Notes under the pieces: generated by a model
What the model saw: the letters and a program-made list of their open reading frames with translations, nothing else
Told to the model about the DNA's origin: nothing
The model's database searches: none
Translations under genes and position numbers: made by a program
Shown here: positions 42,401 to 50,769 of the stretch, one piece after another
Layout: each line of letters starts with the position of its first letter
Position numbering within the stretch: position 1 is the stretch's first letter
Assembly (NCBI RefSeq): GCF_014698145.1
Contig: NZ_JACJSM010000004.1
Span: 1-64,000 of the forward strand
Length of the DNA stretch: 64,000 nt
Reading direction: 5' to 3'
From: Oscillatoria sp. FACHB-1406
GTDB taxonomy: Bacteria; Cyanobacteriota; Cyanobacteriia; Cyanobacteriales; Spirulinaceae

Positions 42401-42493
42401 GCTAAGCTAAGGCGCATTTAAATTGGGTAAACTCAATCTCTCCCTCTCTCCCCGTCAGTCCCAGATCGCAATTTAAATGACGAACAGCTTAGG
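42401..42493. mobile_element. 93-bp MITE-like element with 25-bp imperfect terminal inverted repeats
   Basis: The left end (42,401-42,425, ending catttaaattg) and the right end (42,469-42,493, beginning caatttaaatg) are inverted copies matching at 18 of 25 positions, with exact blocks ctaagct (outer) and catttaaattg (inner). The 43-base interior is CT-rich and non-coding. This structure fits a MITE or a deletion derivative of an insertion sequence. The parent element is not in the window. Confidence 0.6.
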
Positions 42494-42583
42494 GGTGCAA
42501 AACACGATCGAGGTGAGGGAAAGGATAGAATTGCGTCTTTCTACAAGAGCTTTTTAGGTTATCCTAGGGGATTGTAGAATTGA

Positions 42584-42597
42584 CTTGCACGTGCAAG
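42584..42597. promoter_or_regulatory. 14-bp perfect palindrome, possible operator
   Basis: cttgcacgtgcaag at 42,584-42,597 is a perfect dyad lying 220 bases upstream of the metG start and preceded by ttgact. A protein-binding operator is possible; there is no direct evidence. Confidence 0.4.
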
Positions 42598-42817
42598 ATT
42601 GTTAGCGAGATCGAGTCTCTCAACTTCCCAAAATCGACGAAGCGCTTTAAACGGCTGCCTCTCGGTAGAGCGGAAAACTTGAGACAGAGTGCCTCGCTCG
42701 ACTTGCCAAGCCGTTAAGTTTATCGATTAAATATACGCCTCTATTTCTGGGGATCGTAGTTCCAAGAATCGCGATCGCGATCGCCAGAGAGATTATTAAA
42801 AATCTAAGTATTATTTC

Positions 42818-44419
42818 ATGAACGCCTCTCATCAACCCCCGGAAACGTTTGCGCTGACGACTCCTTTGTATTATGTCAATGATGTTCCCCATATCGGGAG
42901 CGCTTATACGACAATAGCAGCCGACGCGATCGCGCGCTTCAAACGCCTCCAAGGGCTATCTGTCCTCTTCATTACCGGGACTGACGAACACGGGCAAAAG
43001 ATTCAACGCACTGCCGAAGCGAACCAATTAGCACCGCAAGAACATTGCGATCGCGTTGTTGCACGCTTTGCAGAACTTTGGAATTTGCTCGAAATTCAGT
43101 ACGATCGCTTCAGCCGCACCACCGCCGATAACCACAAACGCATCGTCAAAGAATTTTTTATGCGCGTTTGGGAGCGCGGCGACATTTATCTAGCTCAACA
43201 ACAAGGCTGGTACTGCGTCGCCTGCGAAGAATTTAAAGAAAAGCGGGAACTCACAGAGACGGGGAACTGCCAAATCCACACCAACCAAAAAGCTGAATGG
43301 CGCGACGAACAAAATTACTTTTTCAAACTCTCCAATTACCAACAACAACTAGAAGACCTCTATCGCGATCGCCCCAGCTTTATTCAACCGGAATCGCGTC
43401 GCAATGAAGTGTTAAAATTCGTCCGCCAAGGACTGCAAGATTTCTCTATTTCTCGTATCGATCTCGATTGGGGCTTCCCTGTTCCGACCGATCCCCAACA
43501 TACTATTTATGTTTGGTTCGACGCACTTTTAGGATATGTCACCGCCCTCCTGGAACCCGATGCCGAACCGACCTTAGAGAACGCTTTATCTCAAGGGTGG
43601 CCGATAAATTTACATCTCATTGGCAAAGATATTTTGCGGTTTCATGCGGTCTATTGGCCTGCCATGTTACTCTCAGCAGGGATTTCCCCCCCTGAAAAAG
43701 TTTTCGGTCACGGTTTTCTAACTAAAGATGGCCGTAAAATGGGAAAAACGCTGGGAAACACCGTCGATCCCTTCGAGCTAGTCAAGCGCTATGGCTCGGA
43801 TGCAGTTCGTTATTATTTCCTTAAGGAAATCGAGCTAGGGCAAGACGGCGACTACAATGAAGTTCGATTTGTTAATATTTTGAATGCGGACTTAGCCGAT
43901 AGCTTTGGTAATTTACTCAATCGAACCCTCGGTATGGCAAAAAAATATTGTCGCGGGCAAGTACCAGAGCGATCGGGAAGTGAAATTTCGGAAAATTGCA
44001 TACTTAAATCTCTGGGTTTAGGATTGGGAGAGCGAGTTTCACAAGCTTACGACTCGCTGGCGTTCAGACAGGCGTGTGAAGAAATCTTTATTTTGATTCG
44101 AGGGTGCAATAAATACATTGACGAGCAAGCGCCTTGGAGCCTCTATAAGCAAAAAAAACAAGCCGAGGTCGAAGAGATATTGTATTCTGTTTTAGAATCA
44201 GTTAGATTATCAGCGTATCTTCTGGCACCGATTGTTCCCAACCTTAGCAATGCGGTTTACCAGCAACTCGGCTTCGGGATTGACTTTAACAATAAAAATC
44301 TAGTTAATAGTAGAGAACTTTTTCAGAATCACAGTCAATGGGGCATCTTACCGCCAGGGCAAGCGCTCGGTCAATCTCGTCCGATTTTTCCCCAACTGGA
44401 ACTTCCCGCTTCGAGTTGA
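42818..44419 (+). CDS. metG: Methionyl-tRNA synthetase
   Basis: A 533-residue class I aminoacyl-tRNA synthetase that charges tRNA-Met. The HIGH motif is H25-I-G-S, G-T-D-E-H-G-Q-K-I-Q follows at about 52-61, and the KMSKS equivalent is K-M-G-K-T in D-G-R-K-M-G-K-T-L-G-N (about 305-315). The zinc-knuckle insertion has C-V-A-C-E and a reduced later part, as in the short MetRS1 group. The C-terminal anticodon-binding helices end at about 500 and there is no tRNA-binding EMAP-like domain, typical of cyanobacterial MetG (about 530 residues). Overlapping HIP1 sites lie just before the ATG. Confidence 0.97.
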   Translation: MNASHQPPETFALTTPLYYVNDVPHIGSAYTTIAADAIARFKRLQGLSVLFITGTDEHGQKIQRTAEANQLAPQEHCDRVVARFAELWNLLEIQYDRFSRTTADNHKRIVKEFFMRVWERGDIYLAQQQGWYCVACEEFKEKRELTETGNCQIHTNQKAEWRDEQNYFFKLSNYQQQLEDLYRDRPSFIQPESRRNEVLKFVRQGLQDFSISRIDLDWGFPVPTDPQHTIYVWFDALLGYVTALLEPDAEPTLENALSQGWPINLHLIGKDILRFHAVYWPAMLLSAGISPPEKVFGHGFLTKDGRKMGKTLGNTVDPFELVKRYGSDAVRYYFLKEIELGQDGDYNEVRFVNILNADLADSFGNLLNRTLGMAKKYCRGQVPERSGSEISENCILKSLGLGLGERVSQAYDSLAFRQACEEIFILIRGCNKYIDEQAPWSLYKQKKQAEVEEILYSVLESVRLSAYLLAPIVPNLSNAVYQQLGFGIDFNNKNLVNSRELFQNHSQWGILPPGQALGQSRPIFPQLELPASS

Positions 44420-44531
44420 GCGTCTTTGCTATTTAGAGGAACTATCCTTCTGTAAGGTGATTCCTCCGGAAGCGAAATCTCTCAAAACATCCTGTTTTTC
44501 ATATTTTTTAGATAATAAATGAGGTATAGCC

Positions 44532-45149
44532 ATGCTAGAAGAAAGTTTTAGCGACGACCCGGTTTTTCCGCCGGAACAAGTCTTGGAGAACCGAGGTCGA
44601 GTCGCAATTTTTATTGACGGCTCGAATCTCTTTTATGCAGCTTTACAACTCGGACTAGAAATCGATTACACGAAACTTCTGTATCGCCTGACCTCGGGAT
44701 CGCGGCTTTTGCGAGCCTTCTTTTACACGGGAGTCGATCGCACCAACGAAAAGCAGCAAGGCTTTCTATTGTGGATGCGGCGCAACGGCTATCGCGTCAT
44801 TGCTAAAGACTTGGTTCAACTCCCCGATGGCTCGAAAAAAGCGAATTTGGATGTCGAAATTGCGGTCGATATGATGGCTTTAGTGGGCGCTTACGATACG
44901 GCAGTTCTCGTCAGCGGCGACGGCGATCTCGCTTACGCTGTCGATGCGGTCAGTTATCGCGGGGCGCGGGTGGAAGTGGTAAGCTTGCGCTCGATGACGA
45001 GCGACAGCTTGATTAATGTGGCGGATCGCTATATCGACTTGGATCAAATCAAGGAAGATATTCAAAAACACCCAAAGCATAGCGCCCATAGTCCTCACTA
45101 CCGAACCTTCCCCGGCATCCGAATTTTAAATGAAGAGAACCAGCGATAA
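44532..45149 (+). CDS. NYN-domain protein, LabA-like (DUF88)
   Basis: A 205-residue protein with a NYN (PIN-related) nuclease-like fold at about 20-180. The acidic site is complete: D29 in F-I-D-G-S-N, D107, D113 in V-D-M-M and D130/D132 in S-G-D-G-D. In Synechococcus elongatus LabA of this family acts in negative feedback of the KaiC clock output; many cyanobacteria have several homologues with unknown roles. It is preceded by a 112-base gap after metG and followed 83 bases later by an LptC-like gene in the same direction. Confidence 0.88.
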   Translation: MLEESFSDDPVFPPEQVLENRGRVAIFIDGSNLFYAALQLGLEIDYTKLLYRLTSGSRLLRAFFYTGVDRTNEKQQGFLLWMRRNGYRVIAKDLVQLPDGSKKANLDVEIAVDMMALVGAYDTAVLVSGDGDLAYAVDAVSYRGARVEVVSLRSMTSDSLINVADRYIDLDQIKEDIQKHPKHSAHSPHYRTFPGIRILNEENQR

Positions 45150-45232
45150 GGGCTATTCGGGCGCGGAACTTCGCCGGAGGTTCGGGGTCAACAGGTTAAA
45201 CTGGCGATCGCAAACGGCAATTTTGAGCTTGA

Positions 45233-46387
45233 ATGCTGAAGGATATCAAAGGAATGAGGTTAGCGAGCGGCGCGCTGGGCTGTATGCTGTTGGGGTTGAG
45301 CGTTGGATTTTTGGGATGCCAGCGCGCTCCCCAATCGCAGCAGCAAGCAGCAGTCTCTTCGCCCGCTTCTCCCGTCGAAGAAGGGTTAACTGCTGAAAAT
45401 GTAACGCTGGAGCAGAAGGATAAGAACGGTCAACCGCTCTGGAAATTAGAGGCGGCAAAAACAAAATATTCCAAAGAGCGCAAATACGTCTATCTCGAAG
45501 GGGTGAAGGGAAACCTGTATCAAGATGGCAAAATCGTGTTGCAGGTGCGATCGCGGCTGGGCGAATTAGAAGAAAACGGCAAAAAAGTGCTGCTCAAAGA
45601 CCAAATTGTGGCGATCGATCCTCGCAATCAGGCGGTTATGAAAGCAGATGAGTTCGAGTGGCGGCCCGAGGAAGATGTCGCGATCGCGCGTAAAAATTTG
45701 ACCGGTAGTAACGGTAATATTAATGCTTCTGCCACAGAAGGACGCTACCAAAGCCGTTCTCAGCGTTTAGAACTGCTCGGACAAGCCAAAGCGATCGCCA
45801 AAGATCCCGCCTTGCAATTGCAAGCCGAACGGCTACTCTGGGAAATTCCAACTAAAGTCGTCAGCAGCGATCGCCCGATTGCCGTCGATCGCTATCAAGG
45901 CAAAAATGTTAGCGATCGCCTCGTTGCGAAAAAAGGGCAAATCAACCTCGCCACGCAAATTGCAACCGTTGAGGGTAACGTCGAGCTAAAATCCCTCGAA
46001 CCCAAAATGCAAATTGCTTCCAACAGCGCCAGTTGGAACCTCAAAAATCGTACCGTCCAAACCAACCAACCGACGCGCGTTCTTCACCACCAAGCCGGAT
46101 TTACGGCTACCGGGAATCAAGGCTTCATCGACATCGAACGCCAACTCGTGCGCTTGCAAGGCGGCACGCAAGCGATTAATCTCCGCAAAAAAGCCAATCT
46201 TTACGCCAACCAACTGATCTGGCAAATTCCGCAAAAACTTCTGTTTGCAGAAGGCAATGTTATTTACGATCAAGCCGATCCCCCGTTGCATTTAGAAGGT
46301 CCTAAAGCGACGGGAAATCTCGACACCCAGCAGATTGAAGTCGCGGGAAATACCGGCGGTCAAGTCGTTACCGAAATTGCTCCTTAA
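45233..46387 (+). CDS. lptC: LptC-like LPS export protein (lipoprotein)
   Basis: A 384-residue protein with an N-terminal signal of the lipoprotein type: hydrophobic L-G-C-M-L-L-G-L-S-V-G-F-L-G-C, giving a lipobox cysteine at about 29. The rest is a chain of beta-strand repeats with L-E-G-V-K-G-N-L, N-L-T-G-S-N-G-N-I, V-E-G-N-V-E-L and E-G-N-V-I-Y-D-Q, typical of LptC/LptA OstA-type jellyroll domains, in about twice the length of enterobacterial LptC (about 190). Such long forms are usual in cyanobacteria. It would carry LPS across the periplasm from the LptB2FG transporter. Ties the window's envelope theme together but is not next to other lpt genes. Confidence 0.85.
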   Translation: MLKDIKGMRLASGALGCMLLGLSVGFLGCQRAPQSQQQAAVSSPASPVEEGLTAENVTLEQKDKNGQPLWKLEAAKTKYSKERKYVYLEGVKGNLYQDGKIVLQVRSRLGELEENGKKVLLKDQIVAIDPRNQAVMKADEFEWRPEEDVAIARKNLTGSNGNINASATEGRYQSRSQRLELLGQAKAIAKDPALQLQAERLLWEIPTKVVSSDRPIAVDRYQGKNVSDRLVAKKGQINLATQIATVEGNVELKSLEPKMQIASNSASWNLKNRTVQTNQPTRVLHHQAGFTATGNQGFIDIERQLVRLQGGTQAINLRKKANLYANQLIWQIPQKLLFAEGNVIYDQADPPLHLEGPKATGNLDTQQIEVAGNTGGQVVTEIAP

Positions 46388-46423
46388 ACTGATGTGCTTT
46401 GGTGAGTCTTGCGCGAGCGCGCT

Positions 46424-47242
46424 TTAATAAAGCGCAAACGTTAACTCCTGCTGGTACTTGCGAGTTAACAGGTGATTGCTCCCCAACAAATTAAAAATCG
46501 ATAACATCGCCTTCCGCGCCCCATCATCCCGATATTTGCGGCTTTCTTGCACGATCGCAAGAAACGCTTGCAACGCTCCCTCGTAATCCTCCGCCAGCGT
46601 CAAACGTGCCGCTTCTGCAAAGGCGCGATCGAGTTCGCTTTCGGTGGGCTGCTGTACGATTTGTTGGAATTGAATCAAGGTTTTTAGCGACTGGGCGCGG
46701 GCGTAATCCTCGCCCTTATCCGCGCCAATAGTAGAGAGCATCTGTTCTGCTGCATCTAAGAGATTGACGCGCAGCAAAAACTGCGCTGCCGCTAAAATAA
46801 CGCGAGTATTATCGGGATAGCGAGCGAATAAATCATCGAAAATTTCTTTCGCCCGTTGAGGATATTTGGAGGCGATCGCAGCGTTAGCTTCCTCCAAACC
46901 CAACTCCAACGACGACTTTAAATTCAGCCGTCCCAAAAACTCCCGCAACTGCCCTTCCGAAAGCGCGCCCACAAACCCCGGAATCGTTTCTCCTTGGGTA
47001 ACAACGCGCACGTCAGGTACGCCTTCAACTCCGTATTGTCCCGCCAAGTCCGGTTCGCGATCGATATCAACCTTAGCGAGGATAAAATCGTACTCTTGCA
47101 CTAATTTTTCTAAAATTGGCTTTAAAAGCTGGCAAGGACCGCACCAAGTCGCGTAAAAATCGACTAAGACTGGCGTTTTGTAGGACTTTTCCAGAACTTC
47201 TGTGCTGTAGCTGTCGCGATCGACTTCGATTGCATAGCCCAT
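46424..47242 (-). CDS. Thioredoxin-domain protein with TPR-like C-terminus (CnoX/YbbN-like)
   Basis: A 272-residue protein. Residues 1-110 are a thioredoxin fold with W-C34-G-P-C37, so both redox cysteines are present, and a cis-proline loop G-V-P-D-V-R-V. Residues about 115-272 form helical repeats (L-D-A-A-E-Q-M-L, A-L-Q-A-F-L-A-I-V) ending in the R-K-x-Y-R-D-D-G-A-R-K-A-M-L-x-I-F-x-L-L-G conserved in YbbN/CnoX. Those proteins protect substrates from oxidation and hand them to chaperones. Convergent with lptC across 36 bases. Confidence 0.92.
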   Translation of the reverse strand: MGYAIEVDRDSYSTEVLEKSYKTPVLVDFYATWCGPCQLLKPILEKLVQEYDFILAKVDIDREPDLAGQYGVEGVPDVRVVTQGETIPGFVGALSEGQLREFLGRLNLKSSLELGLEEANAAIASKYPQRAKEIFDDLFARYPDNTRVILAAAQFLLRVNLLDAAEQMLSTIGADKGEDYARAQSLKTLIQFQQIVQQPTESELDRAFAEAARLTLAEDYEGALQAFLAIVQESRKYRDDGARKAMLSIFNLLGSNHLLTRKYQQELTFALY

Positions 47243-47500
47243 GTTCTACATATCCTTAAACTGTGAGTTCAACGGAGTCGCAAGTCTCTATTTTATCTTA
47301 AGTTGAAAGCCTCATTTCTTCAGGGTCGCGATCGAGCTTCAGGTTTTTATCGAACTCTTGTTTTTAAAATAGTACAAAAATACAAGCTAACCGTTTAAAC
47401 TCGAAAACACCGGTTGTTAAAGAAAACAATGGGGAGAGCGATAAACGTTGTCCGTCCTCCATTGATTGAATCCTGTTCGCTATTTTAGGTGCTAGGAAAA

Positions 47501-47821
47501 TTATTCTTTAAAAAATATTTGGTAAACGATCCAACCAATTAAGCTACCAATCCCTAAATAGATGAGCAAACCCCCCACCACCAGCACAGCGTAGACCAGG
47601 GAAACTCCAACAATCGTAAAGAAAATAAATTTAACAACATTAACAGTTTTCTTTCCCAAGCGTTGCAATTGTGCTGCAGGTGAATTTGGTTTCGTCCTTT
47701 TAGATGAGTCGTTTTGGTTGATTTCGGCTTCAAGTTCCCGTAAACGTAAATCTTGTTCTCGCTTGTTTAAGTTTTGTTCCAGACGTTTGAGTTCCCTTTC
47801 TGGATCGTTATTGAAATTCAT
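47501..47821 (-). CDS. Hypothetical small membrane protein with N-terminal coiled coil
   Basis: A 106-residue protein. Residues 7-40 are a strongly charged helix with heptad-like leucines (E-L-K-R-L-E-Q-N-L-N-K-R-E-Q-D-L-R-L), residues 40-60 a linker, and residues 64-103 two closely spaced hydrophobic helices ending in a single charged F-F-K-E. I do not recognise the family, but this layout (charged coil, then membrane hairpin) is seen in several cyanobacterial hypotheticals. It stands alone, with 258 bases before and 196 after it. Confidence 0.65.
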   Translation of the reverse strand: MNFNNDPERELKRLEQNLNKREQDLRLRELEAEINQNDSSKRTKPNSPAAQLQRLGKKTVNVVKFIFFTIVGVSLVYAVLVVGGLLIYLGIGSLIGWIVYQIFFKE

Positions 47822-48017
47822 AGGAGTTCACTCGATCTCAAAACTGCATTAATATTAAAAAGTAACGCGAAAATCTCATATAAGTATAACTGAAGATAAA
47901 AGCATCGGCTACAAACGGATTACTCTTGCTGAAACTCAAACCCAGTTTCTCACTGCTCGTTTCGGCGTAAATTTTCCCGACTGCCCACTGCTCCGCCATC
48001 AGGCGCTGATAACTAAA

Positions 48018-48698
48018 ATGACTCTCTCCCTCGATCGCGAAATTCTCTACCCCGACAGCGACGGCCGACCAATGGCAGATAATACGAAACAATATCGCTG
48101 GATTGTCTTAATTAAAGAAAATCTCGAACTGCTCTTCGCCGACAATCCCGAAATTTTTGTGGCGGGCGACTTACTTTGGTACGCAGTCGAAGGTTCCCCC
48201 GAAATTCGCCTCGCTCCCGATGTAATGGTTATCTTCGGAAGACCTAAAGGCGATCGCGGTTCGTATCAACAGTGGAAAGAAGACAACATTGCACCGCAAG
48301 TCGTCTTTGAAATTCTTTCTCCCGGAAATCGTCTCAAAGAGATGGTGAAAAAGCTCCGATTTTACGAGGACTATGGGGTAGAAGAATATTACATCTACGA
48401 CCCCGATTCTAACGAACTCGATGGAATGCTGCGCCAACAAGGGGAGTTGAATTTCATTGAAGAAATAGACGGATTTACGAGTCCGAGGTTGGGAATTCGC
48501 TTTGTTTTGACTCCGGAAACGCTCTTAATTTATCGTCCCGACGGGCGGAAGTTTTTAACGACTCTCGAACTCGAACAGCGTGCCGAACAAGAACGCCAAC
48601 GCGCCGAACAAGAACACCAGCGCGCCGAACAAGAACACCAGCGCGCCGAACGATTAGCGGCTCAACTCAGAGCATTAGGAATTGAGCCTGAAATTTGA
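48018..48698 (+). CDS. Uma2-family protein with C-terminal heptad repeats
   Basis: A 226-residue Uma2/DUF820 protein with the strict family core: A-P-D-V-M-V-I-F (aspartate), P-Q-V-V-F-E-I-L-S-P-G-N-R-L (E and S-P), then K-x-x-F-Y-E-D-Y-G-V-E-E-Y-Y-I-Y-D-P. A nuclease fold is predicted but activity unproven. The C-terminal tail (about 185-220) contains a heptad unit A-E-Q-E-x-Q-R in three successive copies, encoded by 21-base repeats, forming a charged coil. Such tails are common in this family and vary in length. Between convergent pntB and this gene lies a hairpin terminator candidate. Confidence 0.9.
   Translation: MTLSLDREILYPDSDGRPMADNTKQYRWIVLIKENLELLFADNPEIFVAGDLLWYAVEGSPEIRLAPDVMVIFGRPKGDRGSYQQWKEDNIAPQVVFEILSPGNRLKEMVKKLRFYEDYGVEEYYIYDPDSNELDGMLRQQGELNFIEEIDGFTSPRLGIRFVLTPETLLIYRPDGRKFLTTLELEQRAEQERQRAEQEHQRAEQEHQRAERLAAQLRALGIEPEI
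48583..48647 (+). repeat. 21-bp tandem repeats in the Uma2 gene
   Basis: Three consecutive 21-base units (gccgaacaagaacaccagcgc and close variants) encode A-E-Q-E-(R/H)-Q-R heptads. The second and third copies are identical; the first differs at a few positions. Copy number changes would lengthen or shorten the coil without a frameshift. Confidence 0.8.
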
Positions 48699-48725
48699 AA
48701 TCGCCGAAAGCCACACCCAAGAGAA

Positions 48726-48751
48726 TAGGGACGTTAAATGTAACGTCCCTA
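48726..48751. terminator. Hairpin between convergent Uma2 and pntB genes
   Basis: tagggacgtta (48,726-48,736) and taacgtcccta (48,741-48,751) form a perfect 11-bp stem with a 4-base loop (aatg), followed by ctttat. It suits a bidirectional terminator for the two convergent genes; the same outer sequence as the palindrome at 40,027 suggests it is also a dispersed repeat. Confidence 0.65.
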
Positions 48752-48825
48752 CTTTATGTATTTTGGCTCTCTGTGGTTCGCCAATTTTTGCGTATTTTAG
48801 GATCGATCGGATTGCATCTCAAAAA

Positions 48826-50238
48826 CTACTCGAGTTGTTTGACTTCATTAACTAATTGAGCAACAACGTCTCGAGCGCTACCAAATAACATCATGGTACG
48901 GTCTTGGAAAAATAACTCATTTTGAACGCCAGAAAAACCAGTTCCCGTCCCGCGTTTGATGACAATGGTATGCTTGGCTTTATCAACTTCAAGAATTGGC
49001 ATTCCATAAATCGGGCTGCCGCGATCGTGACGCGCGGCGGGGTTCACCACATCGTTCGCCCCAATCACTAGCGCCACATCAGTTTGATCGAACTGAGGGT
49101 TGATATCATCCATGTCGTAAAGCTGGGTGTAGGGAACGTTAGCTTCGGCGAGCAAGACGTTCATATGTCCCGGCATTCGTCCGGCAACGGGGTGAATGGC
49201 GTATTTCACTTCAACGCCCGACTTTTCAAGCATTTCGGCGAGTTCGCGGACGGCGTGCTGTGCTTGAGCGACTGCCATTCCGTAACCGGGGACAATCGCA
49301 ACAGATCGCGCGTACCCCAGCATCATCGCACCTTCTTCGGGATCGATACTCTTCATCGAACCGCCGGAAGTTCCCGAAGAACCGCCGCCGCCGACTTCGC
49401 TTGCGCCCCCAAATCCGCCAAACAGAACGCTTGTCAGCGAACGGTTCATCGCTTTGCACATGATCTGGGTGAGGATGATCCCCGAAGCGCCTACCAACGC
49501 GCCCGCAACAATGAGCATATTATTGTTGACGACAAAACCGGCAGCCGCCGCAGCGAGTCCGGAGTAGGAGTTGAGTAGCGAGATCACGACGGGCATATCG
49601 CCGCCGCCGATGGGGATGACGAAGAGGATACCGAGGGCGAGGGAAATCGCAACTAAGCCAAAGAAGACAGCAAGATTTTCGGGATAGAGGCAGAAGTAAA
49701 TGCTACCGCCAAGGAAACTTGCGAGTAAGAGCGCGTTAATCGATTGTTGGAAGGGAAATAAAATAGGCGCGCCGGGGAGGAGTTCTTGCAGTTTGGCGAA
49801 AGCGACAAGACTGCCGGTGAGGGTGACGCAACCAATGAGAATGCCGAGGAGAATGACAATTTCGGAGGTGAGGGAGAGGGGTTGTCCGCTCGATAGCACT
49901 CGCCAGAATTCCGCGATCGCGACTAAAGCCGAAGCCGCACCGCCCAAACCGTTGAAAATGCCGACCATCTGCGGCATAGCTGTCATCGCGACTTTGTAGG
50001 CGGAAACGGCCCCAATGGCGCTGCCAACTGCGATCGCGCCGAGAATCCCTCCATAGCTCAAAACTTGGCGATCGAGCATCGTCGCAACAATAGCGACTAA
50101 CATCCCTGCTGCCGCTAATTGGTTGCCAAAGCGCGCCGTCGCCGGAGAACCTAACTTTTTCAAACCGACAATAAACAAGCCGATGGCAATCAAATAACTG
50201 GCTTGAATGCCGGTTGGAATTAATTCGCTCCAGTTCAT
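48826..50238 (-). CDS. pntB: NAD(P) transhydrogenase subunit beta
   Basis: A 470-residue protein: about nine membrane helices in residues 1-260 (domain II beta part) and a C-terminal NADPH-binding domain III. Domain III hallmarks: G-Y-G-M-A-V-A-Q-A-Q-H (fingerprint with the non-standard Gly-x-Gly-x-x-Ala/Val), H-P-V-A-G-R-M-P-G-H-M-N-V-L-L-A-E, D-M-D-D-I-N-P-x-F and V-I-G-A-N-D-V-V-N-P-A-A. It couples hydride transfer between NADH and NADP+ to proton movement and generates NADPH. Works with the pntA1-pntA2 products encoded just upstream; the gap of 170 bases to pntA2 is larger than within most pnt operons. Confidence 0.96.
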   Translation of the reverse strand: MNWSELIPTGIQASYLIAIGLFIVGLKKLGSPATARFGNQLAAAGMLVAIVATMLDRQVLSYGGILGAIAVGSAIGAVSAYKVAMTAMPQMVGIFNGLGGAASALVAIAEFWRVLSSGQPLSLTSEIVILLGILIGCVTLTGSLVAFAKLQELLPGAPILFPFQQSINALLLASFLGGSIYFCLYPENLAVFFGLVAISLALGILFVIPIGGGDMPVVISLLNSYSGLAAAAAGFVVNNNMLIVAGALVGASGIILTQIMCKAMNRSLTSVLFGGFGGASEVGGGGSSGTSGGSMKSIDPEEGAMMLGYARSVAIVPGYGMAVAQAQHAVRELAEMLEKSGVEVKYAIHPVAGRMPGHMNVLLAEANVPYTQLYDMDDINPQFDQTDVALVIGANDVVNPAARHDRGSPIYGMPILEVDKAKHTIVIKRGTGTGFSGVQNELFFQDRTMMLFGSARDVVAQLVNEVKQLE

Positions 50239-50408
50239 CGAAAACTCCTGAGTGTGAAACCCCGTCTTAGAAAAACGGTTTTTGTTTGAGAAGGACGAGC
50301 GGTTGTCTTGGAAACCAAGTCACCGTTATTTCGAGGGCTGCAACAGTGAATAGTACACAAACCGCTCATCGTGAGGTTTTGGAGTCACCCTATCGGGTGG
50401 TTAAAATG

Positions 50409-50705
50409 TCAAGCCTTGCTCTCTTTTTTCGCAAACATTAGCAACATTCGGTCGGTCACAAGAAAGCCGCCGACAACGTTAATTGTTGCTAAAATAACGG
50501 CGATTAATCCCAAAATGACAGGGAGATGGAAGTTGGTTGCCCCGGAGACTAAAATTGCTCCGAGAACTGCAATCCCAGAAATAGCATTGGCCCCAGACAT
50601 TAAGGGCGTATGCAAGGTCGGCGGGACTTTATTAATGATCTCAAAACCAACGAAACTTGCCAGCACGAAGACCAGCAAACAAGTTAGCAATGTTTCGGCA
50701 CTCAT
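50409..50705 (-). CDS. NAD(P) transhydrogenase subunit alpha-2 (membrane part)
   Basis: A 98-residue protein of three hydrophobic helices with V-G-F-E-I-I-N-K-V-P-P-T-L-H-T-P-L-M-S-G-A-N-A-I-S-G-I (about 19-45), the conserved first part of transhydrogenase domain II. Cyanobacteria, like Rhodospirillum, split the alpha subunit into PntA1 (NAD-binding) and this small membrane piece. It lies 65 bases downstream of pntA1 and before pntB, so the three genes form one minus-strand unit. Confidence 0.95.
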   Translation of the reverse strand: MSAETLLTCLLVFVLASFVGFEIINKVPPTLHTPLMSGANAISGIAVLGAILVSGATNFHLPVILGLIAVILATINVVGGFLVTDRMLLMFAKKESKA

Positions 50706-50769
50706 GATTTTAGTGATTAGCTATCAGTTATTAGCGAACGGTCATTAGTCTCGAACTTGACTTTCTCGG

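Larger units (their letters stand above)
42165..42817. other. Long intergenic region with repeats, a MITE-like element and a palindrome
   Basis: No credible gene in 653 bases between the hydrolase and metG (divergent). Contents: short tatcag-type tandem repeats at about 42,167-42,197; an inverted-repeat element at 42,401-42,493; a 14-base perfect palindrome at 42,584-42,597; and overlapping HIP1 sites at about 42,770-42,785 just before metG. Confidence 0.6.

Noticed and set aside
42235-42417. 60-codon minus-strand frame upstream of metG
   Set aside because: No ribosome-binding site or known motif, and it overlaps the MITE-like element.
49084-49578. 164-codon plus-strand frame opposite pntB
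   Set aside because: Lies wholly inside pntB in antisense; no family sequence or ribosome-binding site.
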